From the NCBI GenBank assembly GCA_016929205.1, contig JAFGJF010000051.1, forward strand, positions 1 through 23,435: a stretch of DNA of 23,435 nt, given 5' to 3'. A program made the position numbers and the translations under genes. This DNA comes from Anaerolineae bacterium (GTDB taxonomy: Bacteria; Chloroflexota; Anaerolineae; JAFGEY01). The notes under the pieces are model-generated. The model was not told the DNA's origin. It made no database searches and worked only from the letters and a program-made list of their open reading frames with translations. Positions 6,374-13,192 of this stretch are shown here, one piece after another. Each line of letters opens with the position of its first letter. The first letter of the stretch is position 1.

Positions 6374-8113
6374 TCACTCTTGTGCCGTCACCGCCTGCAA
6401 AATTGCATGTTCGCGCCGCTGAAGCAGCTTTGCCAGCGGCTTGAGCGTGAGGGCGTACAGGCCCACGCTGTAAACAAGCCCCAACGGTAGAGTAAACGCC
6501 CAGCCGGGCTTCCAATAGATATAGGGCAAGACGATCAGCGCCAAAACCGGGGCCGCCGAGATAGCCCAGGCCAGCATACCCCACAGGCTGCCCCGCTGTC
6601 GTCCCTTGAACTTGAGCTGCGCCCGATAGGGTCCAACAATTGCGGCCAAATTGTAGGCCGGAGATCCGCCGATCTGCATGCACAACCCCAGGTACAACCC
6701 CAGCGGCACCACCAGCCAATACCCGGTGATCAGGGCAATCACCGACAGTGTGGGCAGGTAAAGCACCTCTACCAGCAACAACATGAGCAGATTCGAAGAC
6801 AGGATAAACTGCCGCCGATCCAGCGATGAAAACGCCAGCGTGCCAAACCCCTCGCGGTCGATTATCCCAAACTGGTTGGACGTCATCGCCATATTTAGCG
6901 TCATCCCGACCATCGTCACGATCAGCGCCCCCAACCCAAGCGGGATCAACTCGTGCATAATCCTGGGAGGATCGGTGATCAAGGGCACAAAAATAGCCAG
7001 GGTGGCGATCGAGGTCGAAAACAGGACCCGGCGCGGCCCAGGGCTGCGCCACAGATAGCGCCAATTCTTGTGAAACAAGGTCCAAAAGGCTGGCGAACCG
7101 GGCAGCCGCAACCGTGCCCGGCCAATGTGCACACCTGCACCACGCAAGGGTGCGTCACGCAAGGTTGCGTCACGCACCCTTGCCACGCCGATACTCAACG
7201 CCGCGCCGCGCATCAAGCGCCCGGTAACGACAGCGTGTAGCCACAGCAACGCCGCCACCAACGCAGTCGATCCGGCCAGAAAGGCGAACGCTCGTCCCCA
7301 TTGGCCGGTGCTGGCTAACGCCATGCCGGCCGTTGGCCAACTTGATGGCAGCCAGATCAACAGCCTGGATGGCCGCAGAATTTCCAGATACGCGTTGGGC
7401 GAGTCGGCCGTGCCCAACCTTTGCAGCTCTTGCCGGGAAACAAACCGCTCCAAAAGCGTGACATCTGTAAAATTCTCGCTTGCGTTCTGAACGATCACCT
7501 GCCCGATCCAGCAGAACATAAACGGCACCGTCATCAGGGCCAGCATCAAGCCGCGCAGCCGTCGGTCACCGGCAATCAAGTCGAACAGGTCATCCATAAT
7601 CCGCCCCGTGAGTACCAACGTCGCCAACGTCGGCAGTGCTCCGATCAGGATCAACGGCAAAGCCAGCGGCTGGTGCCACGCCAACCCGATCACCTCGCCC
7701 AGCAAGATACACACCGACCACACGCCGGTCATAGTCAACGTGGACACCAGGATGCTGCCCACAACGATGCTGCGAAAGCGAATGGGGTGCACGAACAGGC
7801 GCGACATTTCGAATCGTTCGATGAGCTGCGAACTGTAGGAGGCCGGCAGCAGCAGCCACATAAAGAACATCAGGTTGTTGGCCAGAATTGCCGCTTCGTA
7901 CGTCGCTTGCGCTGAAAGGAACAACACGCTGGCCACGGCGAATCCGATCCCCATCGCCACGAACAATGGGATGGTGAATACAAAGGTTAATAGCTTGTAT
8001 AAAAACAGCAAAGCCCGGATCCGTTCGCCTGCGTGCCGGCTGCGAAACATGGATAGCGTCAGCTTGAACTGCAGCCAAAAAAGCGTCTTGAGCTCCTGTC
8101 GCACACGGATCAT
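6374..8113 (-). CDS. ABC exporter permease, large multi-helix type
   Basis: The 579-residue membrane protein has about ten to twelve helices in two blocks (about 35-260 and 285-565). The blocks are separated by a cytoplasmic-looking Arg-rich linker (GRLMRGAALSIGVARVRDA and on to about residue 330). It resembles the putative ABC exporter family of large permeases that pair with CcmA-type ATPases. The start ATG 8113 lies 1 nt after the TAA of the ATPase gene (8115-8909), so the two are translationally coupled and form one exporter. The linker contains a 40-bp palindrome that encodes two near-repeats (RDATL, RDAPL), as though a small palindromic element had been accepted in frame. The substrate is unknown. 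No hairpin terminator is visible after the stop, so transcription may continue into the VOC-cupin-HIT genes. Confidence 0.85.
   Translation of the reverse strand: MIRVRQELKTLFWLQFKLTLSMFRSRHAGERIRALLFLYKLLTFVFTIPLFVAMGIGFAVASVLFLSAQATYEAAILANNLMFFMWLLLPASYSSQLIERFEMSRLFVHPIRFRSIVVGSILVSTLTMTGVWSVCILLGEVIGLAWHQPLALPLILIGALPTLATLVLTGRIMDDLFDLIAGDRRLRGLMLALMTVPFMFCWIGQVIVQNASENFTDVTLLERFVSRQELQRLGTADSPNAYLEILRPSRLLIWLPSSWPTAGMALASTGQWGRAFAFLAGSTALVAALLWLHAVVTGRLMRGAALSIGVARVRDATLRDAPLRGAGVHIGRARLRLPGSPAFWTLFHKNWRYLWRSPGPRRVLFSTSIATLAIFVPLITDPPRIMHELIPLGLGALIVTMVGMTLNMAMTSNQFGIIDREGFGTLAFSSLDRRQFILSSNLLMLLLVEVLYLPTLSVIALITGYWLVVPLGLYLGLCMQIGGSPAYNLAAIVGPYRAQLKFKGRQRGSLWGMLAWAISAAPVLALIVLPYIYWKPGWAFTLPLGLVYSVGLYALTLKPLAKLLQRREHAILQAVTAQE
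7144..7183. repeat. 40-bp near-perfect palindrome inside the permease gene
   Basis: Arms GCAAGGGTGCGT (7144-7155) and ACGCACCCTTGC (7172-7183) are perfectly complementary. The centre contains a second inverted repeat, ACGCAA-GG-TTGCGT (7157-7170). Only two outer single bases and the central GG break full symmetry. The region also reads as 15-bp direct repeats (7141-7155 and 7156-7170 differ at one base), equal to five codons. It falls in the linker between the two membrane halves of the permease. The words GGTGCG and CGCACC are shared with the terminator hairpin at 3083-3116, suggesting a small REP-like family. Confidence 0.8.
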
Positions 8114-8114
8114 A

Positions 8115-8909
8115 TTATGCCACCCGTCCCGTCAGCCAATCCAGCAGCCCTTCATCTTGATCGTCTGCTCCGACAGTATGGATAAACACATCCTCCAACG
8201 GCGCGCTGTCGGGCAAGCCGGCTCGCTGTCGCAGTTCCGAAATGCTGCCCAGCCCGGCCAACTGCCCTTTGTTGATAATGCCCACCTGATCGCAAAACCG
8301 TTCGGCCAGTTCCATCACATGGGTCGAAAAGAAAACGGTCGTCTCCCGCTGCTTGACCATCTCGCGTAGCACCTCTTTGATCGCCCGCGTCGAGATCGGA
8401 TCGATGCCCTCGAATGGCTCGTCGAGAAACAAGATCTCGGGTGCGTGGACCAGCGCGCACGCCATTGCCGTCTTTTTACGCATCCCGTGCGAATAATCCA
8501 AGATCATCTTGTCGACAGCATCATCCAGTTCCAGCATATCCAGCAAGGGTGGAATGCGCCTTTCGATCTCGGCATGATCGAGGCCATGCAGCCGCCCGAC
8601 CAATTCGATCTGCTCCGCCGCCGTGAGCCGTTCGTACAAGCTCAGCCCCTCCGGCACCACGCCGATACACCGCTTGACCTCGAGCGGTTCGGCGCGCACG
8701 TCGAACCCCGCCACTCTAGCCGTGCCGGTCGTCGGCGGCAGCAAACTGGTCAGCATATTGATCGTCGTTGATTTGCCGGCCCCATTTGGCCCCAAAAAGC
8801 CAAAGATGATCCCCCGTGGTACCGTCAGCGAAAGCCGGTCCACAGCAGTCAACTCGCCAAAGCGTCGCGTCAACTCGGTCGTTTGAATGGCTGGTTTATC
8901 GTCGTCCAC
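8115..8909 (-). CDS. ABC transporter ATP-binding protein (CcmA/NatA-type) of the exporter pair
   Basis: The 264-residue ATPase has Walker A GPNGAGKST (40-48), a Q-loop replaced by VVPEG near residue 85, a signature region LDYSHGM (138-143) that departs from LSGGQ, Walker B ILFLDE ending at Glu164, and an H-loop STHVME with His197. The Q-to-E change in the Q-loop and the YSHGM signature are common in CcmA-like export ATPases. It energises the adjacent permease (6374-8113), whose ATG begins 1 nt after this stop. The start is GTG 8909, supported by GGGAGGT a few bases upstream; the next codons give MDDDKPAIQTTELTRRFGEL, a normal N-terminus. The gene has its own promoter at 8927-8954, overlapping the U-run side of the terminator of the preceding gene. 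Confidence 0.93.
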   Translation of the reverse strand: MDDDKPAIQTTELTRRFGELTAVDRLSLTVPRGIIFGFLGPNGAGKSTTINMLTSLLPPTTGTARVAGFDVRAEPLEVKRCIGVVPEGLSLYERLTAAEQIELVGRLHGLDHAEIERRIPPLLDMLELDDAVDKMILDYSHGMRKKTAMACALVHAPEILFLDEPFEGIDPISTRAIKEVLREMVKQRETTVFFSTHVMELAERFCDQVGIINKGQLAGLGSISELRQRAGLPDSAPLEDVFIHTVGADDQDEGLLDWLTGRVA

Positions 8910-8926
8910 AGCACCTCCCTTCGCCT

Positions 8927-8954
8927 ATTGTAGCACAACTTGGCAGCCGTGCAA
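8927..8954 (-). promoter_or_regulatory. Sigma70-type promoter of the ABC exporter operon
   Basis: On the minus strand TTGCAC (8954-8949) and TACAAT (8932-8927) are separated by 16 bp. The -10 box matches 5 of 6 consensus bases; the -35 box keeps TTG only. The expected start point near 8920 leaves a short leader containing the Shine-Dalgarno site. The -35 box overlaps the end of the U-run of the upstream terminator, a compact terminator-promoter junction. Confidence 0.55.
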
Positions 8955-8984
8955 AAGAAAAAAAGCCCTGGCTTGCGCCAGGGC
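8953..8984 (-). terminator. Intrinsic terminator of the TetR-epimerase operon
   Basis: A perfect stem GCCCTGGC (8965-8972) with GCCAGGGC (8977-8984) and a TTGC loop is followed on the minus strand by TTTTTTTCTTTT (8964-8953). It lies 20 nt after the stop of the epimerase gene at 9005, the standard position for an intrinsic terminator. Confidence 0.93.
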
Positions 8985-9004
8985 CAGATAGCGTCCAAAA
9001 GGAA

Positions 9005-10234
9005 TCAAACAGCTTGCCTTTCCAGCTCGCGCATCCCCAGCATAATCATGTTACGTGCCCAACCCAATTCTTGTTCAGCCTTTTGCAGGCCGTCTTGTCC
9101 CAGTGCGATCACCGCACGGGCCATAAACAGCAGCCTGGCCTTGCCTTTCAAATCTTTGGCCGTCTCGGTCAGCAGCAGTCTGAGCTCGGGTGTCAGCTCG
9201 ATCTGCGCCTGCGGGGCGATCTGCCGCACCTTGTCCAGTGCCGCAGCCACGCCTCCTGCCTTTGCCCGCTCGTAATACGGCGATTTGCGCAGCAGCTGCC
9301 ACCGCACCAGCGGCCGAAATACCTTGACCAGGGCGCGCCTGAACCCCAGCGCGATCTTCATCTCTTCGATATAGTCCCCCAGGTCGCGCTGCTGGTAACT
9401 CAAAAGTTGCTGGCTGACCGTCGTATCCACCCAATCTGTGCAGAACGGCGTCGTGCCAAATGCCTCATCGGGCAGCATACCCACCCCAACCGCGCCGAGA
9501 ATGCGCTCCACGATCTCTCGATAAGTGTACTGGCAGCGTAATCCGCCGCCGATCAGCAGTAGCCGCCCCCACACGTTGTCGCTGACGATCGCATTGGCAA
9601 TCGCCAGCGACACGTCGCGCGAATGAACGTACTCCATCCGGTTACACAGCGGCACGTCAAACATGCCTGGATCGAGTTGGATCGCAAAAGGCAGCGCCGC
9701 TGACAGGCGAAAAATAACCCAGGTCAGACCCGACCCCTGCACCATGCGCTCGCACTCAACCTTGTGTTTGGAATAATGCTCGATCGGATGAACCGGATCG
9801 AGCACTGTGCGCGGCGGCGGCTGATCTTGCGTCCGGCCGTAAACGTGATACGACGAGGTAAAGAGAATCTTGGGTGGAACAGGTTGAGCCTTGATCGCCT
9901 GCAACAGATTTTGTGTCCCACCAACATTGATCTCGCGTGCCCAGGTCGGCTCCCGTTCCGATTCGATGCCCGTGGCTGACATCTTGGGGATAATAAAAGC
10001 CAGGTGCACAACCACGTCTTGATCGCGCACCGCAGCCGCCAGATCGTCCACACGCCGCAAGTCCCCCCACACCACCTCTACCCGGTCACCGTATCGCTTC
10101 ATAGCACGATCCGCCACTTTTTTATTCTTTCGTGTCGGCACATCAAAGCAGCGCACAATATGACCCTGTTTGACCAGCTCGTCAATCGTGCTTTTGCCCA
10201 CGTTGCCAAAAGCGCCACTAAGAAATACCTTCAT
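9005..10234 (-). CDS. NAD(P)-dependent epimerase/dehydratase family protein (extended SDR) with a helical C-terminal extension
   Basis: The 409-residue product has a Rossmann start MKVFLSGAFGNVG with the extended-SDR GxxGxxG (7-13). It has Asp59 in WGDLR, the strand VVVHLAF, Ser127/Ser128 in LFTSSYHVYG, and the catalytic Tyr154 and Lys158 in YSKHK. This is a complete active-site set for NAD(P)-dependent oxidation, epimerisation or dehydration of a sugar or other carbonyl compound. The part beyond about residue 300 is an added helical, charged region not needed for the fold, with no recognised domain. Start ATG 10234 is supported by AAAGGAG about 9 nt upstream. The gene overlaps the end of the TetR gene by 17 nt, so it is co-expressed with that regulator and is its likely control target. 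A terminator follows at 8953-8984. Confidence 0.9.
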   Translation of the reverse strand: MKVFLSGAFGNVGKSTIDELVKQGHIVRCFDVPTRKNKKVADRAMKRYGDRVEVVWGDLRRVDDLAAAVRDQDVVVHLAFIIPKMSATGIESEREPTWAREINVGGTQNLLQAIKAQPVPPKILFTSSYHVYGRTQDQPPPRTVLDPVHPIEHYSKHKVECERMVQGSGLTWVIFRLSAALPFAIQLDPGMFDVPLCNRMEYVHSRDVSLAIANAIVSDNVWGRLLLIGGGLRCQYTYREIVERILGAVGVGMLPDEAFGTTPFCTDWVDTTVSQQLLSYQQRDLGDYIEEMKIALGFRRALVKVFRPLVRWQLLRKSPYYERAKAGGVAAALDKVRQIAPQAQIELTPELRLLLTETAKDLKGKARLLFMARAVIALGQDGLQKAEQELGWARNMIMLGMRELERQAV

Positions 10235-10835
10235 CTGGTTCTTCTCCTTTGATATGATGCAGCAACATGCTCACACTGCGCAAGGCCACATCTCCCCAAT
10301 CGGTGCCGTCAACATCGAGCAAGCCCTGTAACAAAAGACCAATGGCCAAAGAAACCAGCATCTGGGCTACCAGGTCGGGATCGTCTACGCGCAATGCCTT
10401 GTTTTCCACACCGCTTTTGATCATCCCCGCAAAATAATCCCGGTACCGTCGGTAAGGCGCAACAGCCGCTTCCCAAACCACCGGATCGCGCGCCGCCTTG
10501 ACCCAAAACTCGAACAAGATCGGCAGTTTTCCCCGCTGCTCCCGGATGATCGTGCGCATTGTTTGCGCCATACGCAAGATCGCATCCGGCACATCCGTGG
10601 AATCGGCACGCACGACCTCCAGCTGAGCATCCAGTCTCTGCAGCCAGGCATTCAGCAGTTCCAAAAATAGCGCCTGCTTGCTGGAAAAATGGTGATAGAA
10701 TGCTCCTTTGCTGACCCCAGCCTGCCGGCAGACCTCAGTCAGGCCAGTCGCGTCATACCCCTGGCTGGCAAAACACGCTTCCGCGACCTCCATAATCCGG
10801 ATCCGGGTCTCCTCTGCACGCTGTTGTGGGCTCAT
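10218..10835 (-). CDS. TetR family transcriptional regulator, autoregulatory
   Basis: The 205-residue protein starts with an N-terminal TetR DNA-binding domain: the first helix TRIRIMEVAEACFASQGYDAT and the helix-turn-helix LTEVCRQAGVSKGAFYHHFSSKQALF (about 32-57). The rest is a helical ligand-binding domain (about 60-195). ATG 10835 is chosen because AGGAG lies 7 nt upstream; the open frame extends 31 codons further, but those codons read through the promoter and operator, so they are not coding. The promoter holds two perfect copies of a 13-bp arm in inverted orientation, which fits TetR dimer binding and self-repression. The downstream epimerase gene overlaps by 17 nt and should be under the same control. 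The inducer is unknown. Confidence 0.94.
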   Translation of the reverse strand: MSPQQRAEETRIRIMEVAEACFASQGYDATGLTEVCRQAGVSKGAFYHHFSSKQALFLELLNAWLQRLDAQLEVVRADSTDVPDAILRMAQTMRTIIREQRGKLPILFEFWVKAARDPVVWEAAVAPYRRYRDYFAGMIKSGVENKALRVDDPDLVAQMLVSLAIGLLLQGLLDVDGTDWGDVALRSVSMLLHHIKGEEPDEGIS

Positions 10836-10854
10836 CACTTGTCTCCTAAACATA

Positions 10855-10891
10855 CCGACCGGTCTGTTTTTATTATACACAGACCGGTCGG
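10855..10891. promoter_or_regulatory. TetR operator, paired inverted 13-bp sites
   Basis: CCGACCGGTCTGT (10855-10867) and ACAGACCGGTCGG (10879-10891) are perfect reverse complements separated by 11 bp. Each arm also contains the 8-bp palindrome GACCGGTC, so each may bind a dimer itself; the centres of the two palindromes are about 24-26 bp apart. One arm occupies the -35/-10 spacer and the other lies just downstream of the -10, so occupancy would block RNA polymerase. Position immediately before the TetR gene points to autoregulation. Confidence 0.9.
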
Positions 10892-10900
10892 ATTTGTCAA
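10872..10900 (-). promoter_or_regulatory. Consensus sigma70 promoter of the TetR-epimerase operon
   Basis: On the minus strand TTGACA (10900-10895) and TATAAT (10877-10872) are exact consensus hexamers with an exact 17-bp spacer. The start point should be near 10865, giving a leader of about 30 nt that carries AGGAG before ATG 10835. The perfect match implies strong intrinsic activity held down by the operator embedded in it. Confidence 0.93.
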
Positions 10901-10901
10901 C

Positions 10902-11006
10902 TGCAAAAGTGGAATGGGTGCCCGGCACTTAAAACCGGCACTCGGAAGCAAATACTATATATGATACGCCCTTGTACCATACAGTGCAAAAGCCCCGGGC
11001 ACACCC
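10902..11006. repeat. Imperfect inverted and direct repeats between the protease and TetR genes
   Basis: GGGTGCCCGG (10916-10925) faces CCGGGCACACCC (10995-11006), an inverted match broken by a 2-base insertion. TGCAAAAG occurs at 10902-10909 and again at 10985-10992, each time followed within about 20 bases by a GCCCGGCAC-like word. This is a weak signal in the 145-nt gap downstream of the protease and upstream of the TetR promoter. It might act as a poor terminator for the protease gene. No U-run of note follows. Confidence 0.3.
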
Positions 11007-11045
11007 AATAGTCGCCTTAGACGACAAACACGCGCATAGGTCCCT

Positions 11046-12986
11046 TTACTTGATCACGATGGGTAGGAAAATAGTAAACGTCTGCTGCTCAATGCTAAAA
11101 ATATCACGTGCTGGCGATGTCTCGATATGCTGTTGCCCGTCAACAGAATAAGCCTCAACAACGTGTTGCCCGACAGCCAGCCCTGCCAGATCGATGGCAA
11201 ACGAAAAACTCTCACTCGATTCATCAAAAGCACCATCCGCAGCAGAGACGTCTTGCCACAACCCGTTGTCAAGCCGGTAATGTACCTCGGCAACAAAACT
11301 GGTATTCGAACTGGCCTGGCCCTCGTAGACCAATCGGCGTGCCCCATCGCTGTGCGCCGCTTCACCCTCGTCTTGAGCAGAATCCAGACGGGCCAAAGTG
11401 GTGTTCAAAATGTCATCGATCGGATCAGTGACCGGCACTTCGGCCAGCGGCCGGATCAACTCGTTACCCGCTGAATCGACAACCCTCAACTCAAAGGCCG
11501 AATCTCCGGTAGGCAAAGGCCAGGTTGTAAAAGCGAAATCTTCGGCATAACTGTCAAAAACACCATCCACAGCCTGGGCATCGATCCATGGTTCGCCGTT
11601 TACACGATACTGCACGCCAGCGATCCTGTTGATCGTTACACTACTGCGCAGCGGCGAGGGATAGGGATCTCCTTGCACGTTGCCGGTAAAGGTCAAGACA
11701 TTTGGCAGAGTGGCATGGGCTACATAACTGGCACTTGTGACCCGGTACGGGGTATCGACCGGGTCGAGAATCCCATCCCCATCCGAATCGCGCCAGCCAA
11801 TCTGGCCGCGTGCATAGTCGTCAACCGCCTCATACATATACGGCCAGACCTGTCCACGCATAATGCTATCCACATCTGACTCACAGCTCCCGTACATACT
11901 GTTTTGATTCTCGACCCCCAGATAACCTGACTGCTGCGTACATTCTTGCTTGGCCCCGACATATTGATCGAGAGCGCCGAAAATATGGCCAACCTCATGA
12001 GCGACCACGGCATCCATATTGTTCGGGCCATACCCGTTGTTTCCATATGTAATCACCATAAAAGGCCCATATCGATAAGCATAGGCAAAATAGCTATCCG
12101 CGAACCGGTTATCCTGGTCGGCCGAACTATCCACGCACAAGATCGTAAACGCCCAATCCGTGTCATATCTGTCGCGAAGCGCATTGTTGTATTGCCGGAC
12201 TTGATCAAAATAGGATAAACCCGAATACCCCTTGTTCTCCATCACCTCGGAAATCCAGAGGTGCTGGCTAGAGATGCTGTGGATGATCGGCTCATAACTG
12301 GTAGGGATGGGCGCGGCCGTCCCGTCATCATAAACAAACGTGAGGTTTGCGTTTGGCTCGCGAGCCGCCCACCAGTCCAGTGCGGAGACAATCTCGCTCA
12401 GTGCCAGCGCGCGTTCGTCTCCGGTCCAATCTTCAAAAGACACGTCAATGCTGCCGTCACTCTCTGGCAACACGATACCGACCGCAACGCGGCCAATCAT
12501 GTATTCGCTGGTCTGTGTATAGCCGGGGATGGGATCGCTGGATGATTGTGACTCAACTGGCAAAGGTGCTTCAAGAACGTCGTCCACTAGCTCGGCCTCC
12601 AAACCCTGCAAACTCGCACCCGCACTCGCAGCAGTTGGCGTGGACAAGACATTCCACACTTGTGCGGCACGCTGTGCGCCATCCGGCCAATCCATCATCG
12701 TTGAGGTGTCTATGACCTGGCGGTGGACGGCAAGCACCCCCTCTAAAAGAGCCGTCCTGGTCGGCACGCGGCCAATAAACGCGCTGTCGGCAAAAACGTG
12801 TGTCACTGAACCACCGGCCAGTTCAACGTGTTCGATAATCTCGTCTATGTCCGCCCCGGATAGCAGTACAACCAGCGCCAGATCGGACTGCACACGAGCT
12901 GCCTGCGCTGGCCAGGCCGGAGCACTGGCCGAAAGCACGAACACGAACACTGAAACCAGGTATCTGAAAAACCGTTTGCTTGCCAC
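11046..12986 (-). CDS. Secreted zinc metalloprotease (HExxHxxGxxD) with Ig-like C-terminal repeats
   Basis: The predicted 646-residue precursor has a signal peptide (basic KRFFR, hydrophobic LVSVFVFVLSASAPAW, cleavage after AQA near 29). A variable propeptide-like region follows, then a catalytic domain with HEVGHIFGALD: His330, Glu331, His334 and Asp340 form an extended metzincin-like zinc motif with Asp as third ligand. A DSDGDGILD calcium-binding-type motif comes after it, then two beta-rich repeats that each contain a YRVNGEPW- or YRLDNGLW-like strand (a cell-surface or Ig-like fold). The last residues are FLPIVIK, a tail frequent on secreted Chloroflexota proteins. The start is uncertain: GTG 12986 gives the clean signal peptide and has GGGGGG about 9 nt upstream; ATG 13028 or a TTG at 13106 would add unlikely sequence. 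The gene is divergent from the TrmB regulator. Confidence 0.87.
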   Translation of the reverse strand: MASKRFFRYLVSVFVFVLSASAPAWPAQAARVQSDLALVVLLSGADIDEIIEHVELAGGSVTHVFADSAFIGRVPTRTALLEGVLAVHRQVIDTSTMMDWPDGAQRAAQVWNVLSTPTAASAGASLQGLEAELVDDVLEAPLPVESQSSSDPIPGYTQTSEYMIGRVAVGIVLPESDGSIDVSFEDWTGDERALALSEIVSALDWWAAREPNANLTFVYDDGTAAPIPTSYEPIIHSISSQHLWISEVMENKGYSGLSYFDQVRQYNNALRDRYDTDWAFTILCVDSSADQDNRFADSYFAYAYRYGPFMVITYGNNGYGPNNMDAVVAHEVGHIFGALDQYVGAKQECTQQSGYLGVENQNSMYGSCESDVDSIMRGQVWPYMYEAVDDYARGQIGWRDSDGDGILDPVDTPYRVTSASYVAHATLPNVLTFTGNVQGDPYPSPLRSSVTINRIAGVQYRVNGEPWIDAQAVDGVFDSYAEDFAFTTWPLPTGDSAFELRVVDSAGNELIRPLAEVPVTDPIDDILNTTLARLDSAQDEGEAAHSDGARRLVYEGQASSNTSFVAEVHYRLDNGLWQDVSAADGAFDESSESFSFAIDLAGLAVGQHVVEAYSVDGQQHIETSPARDIFSIEQQTFTIFLPIVIK

Positions 12987-13053
12987 TTTTTTTGTCCCCC
13001 CAAACACCGTTTGACACCGCTCTACCATTCTAAAGGAAAATGTCTCCATGTGG

Positions 13054-13097
13054 GGTAAACACACCGTAAATTCGGCGTAAAAATCGCGTAAGATTTT
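13054..13097. repeat. Four tandem 11-bp direct repeats upstream of the trmB promoter
   Basis: CGTAAATTCGG (13065-13075), CGTAAAAATCG (13076-13086) and CGTAAGATTTT (13087-13097) are contiguous 11-bp units sharing CGTAA. A weaker fourth unit, GGTAAACACAC (13054-13064), shares GTAAA. The period is about one helical turn, so the repeats present the same DNA face. The array ends 2 bp before the -35 box (13100), as expected for an activator or regulator array. It lies in the shared region between two divergent genes and may act on both. Confidence 0.7.
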
Positions 13098-13099
13098 GC

Positions 13100-13128
13100 T
13101 TGACAAATCGACATTTTGGGTGTATAGT
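13100..13128 (+). promoter_or_regulatory. Sigma70-type promoter of the TrmB regulator gene
   Basis: TTGACA (13100-13105) and TATAGT (13123-13128) are separated by exactly 17 bp; the -10 matches 5 of 6 bases. The start point is expected near 13135, giving a leader of about 58 nt to the ATG at 13193. The start region coincides with the first of two GTTA-N6-TAAC palindromes, and 11-bp repeats abut the -35. Confidence 0.85.
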
Positions 13129-13129
13129 A

Positions 13130-13163
13130 GTTATAATTATAACGCCTAGGTTATTGCCCTAAC
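13130..13163. promoter_or_regulatory. Pair of GTTA-N6-TAAC operator-like palindromes
   Basis: GTTATAATTATAAC (13130-13143) is a perfect 14-bp palindrome over the expected transcription start. GTTATTGCCCTAAC (13150-13163) has the same GTTA/TAAC ends and the same length. The two lie exactly 20 bp apart centre to centre, two helical turns, as for cooperatively bound dimers. They precede the regulator gene, so TrmB autoregulation is the simplest idea. Confidence 0.6.
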
Positions 13164-13192
13164 GACTAGTCCTCCGGAGCAAGGAGAAACGA

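Noticed and set aside
6327..7085. 252-codon minus-strand frame overlapping the exporter permease
   Set aside because: A +1 shadow of the membrane protein with no ribosome site or motif.
7141..7185. CRISPR-like short repeat
   Set aside because: Only two 15-bp units with no spacers; the symmetry is that of a palindrome in a coding frame.
8965..8984. REP-like palindrome
   Set aside because: The stem is followed by a long U-run just after a stop codon, so intrinsic terminator is the better explanation.
10836..10928. 31-codon upstream extension of the TetR gene
   Set aside because: It would translate the operator and promoter region; AGGAG before ATG 10835 and family alignment of the HTH fix the start.
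12987..13106. Longer start (TTG 13106 or ATG 13028) for the metalloprotease
   Set aside because: No ribosome site; the extra residues precede the signal peptide and the TTG overlaps the trmB -35 box.
13130..13143. AT-rich palindrome as replication origin or attachment site
   Set aside because: It is 14 bp, directly over a promoter start with a matched second copy; no DnaA boxes or integrase gene nearby.
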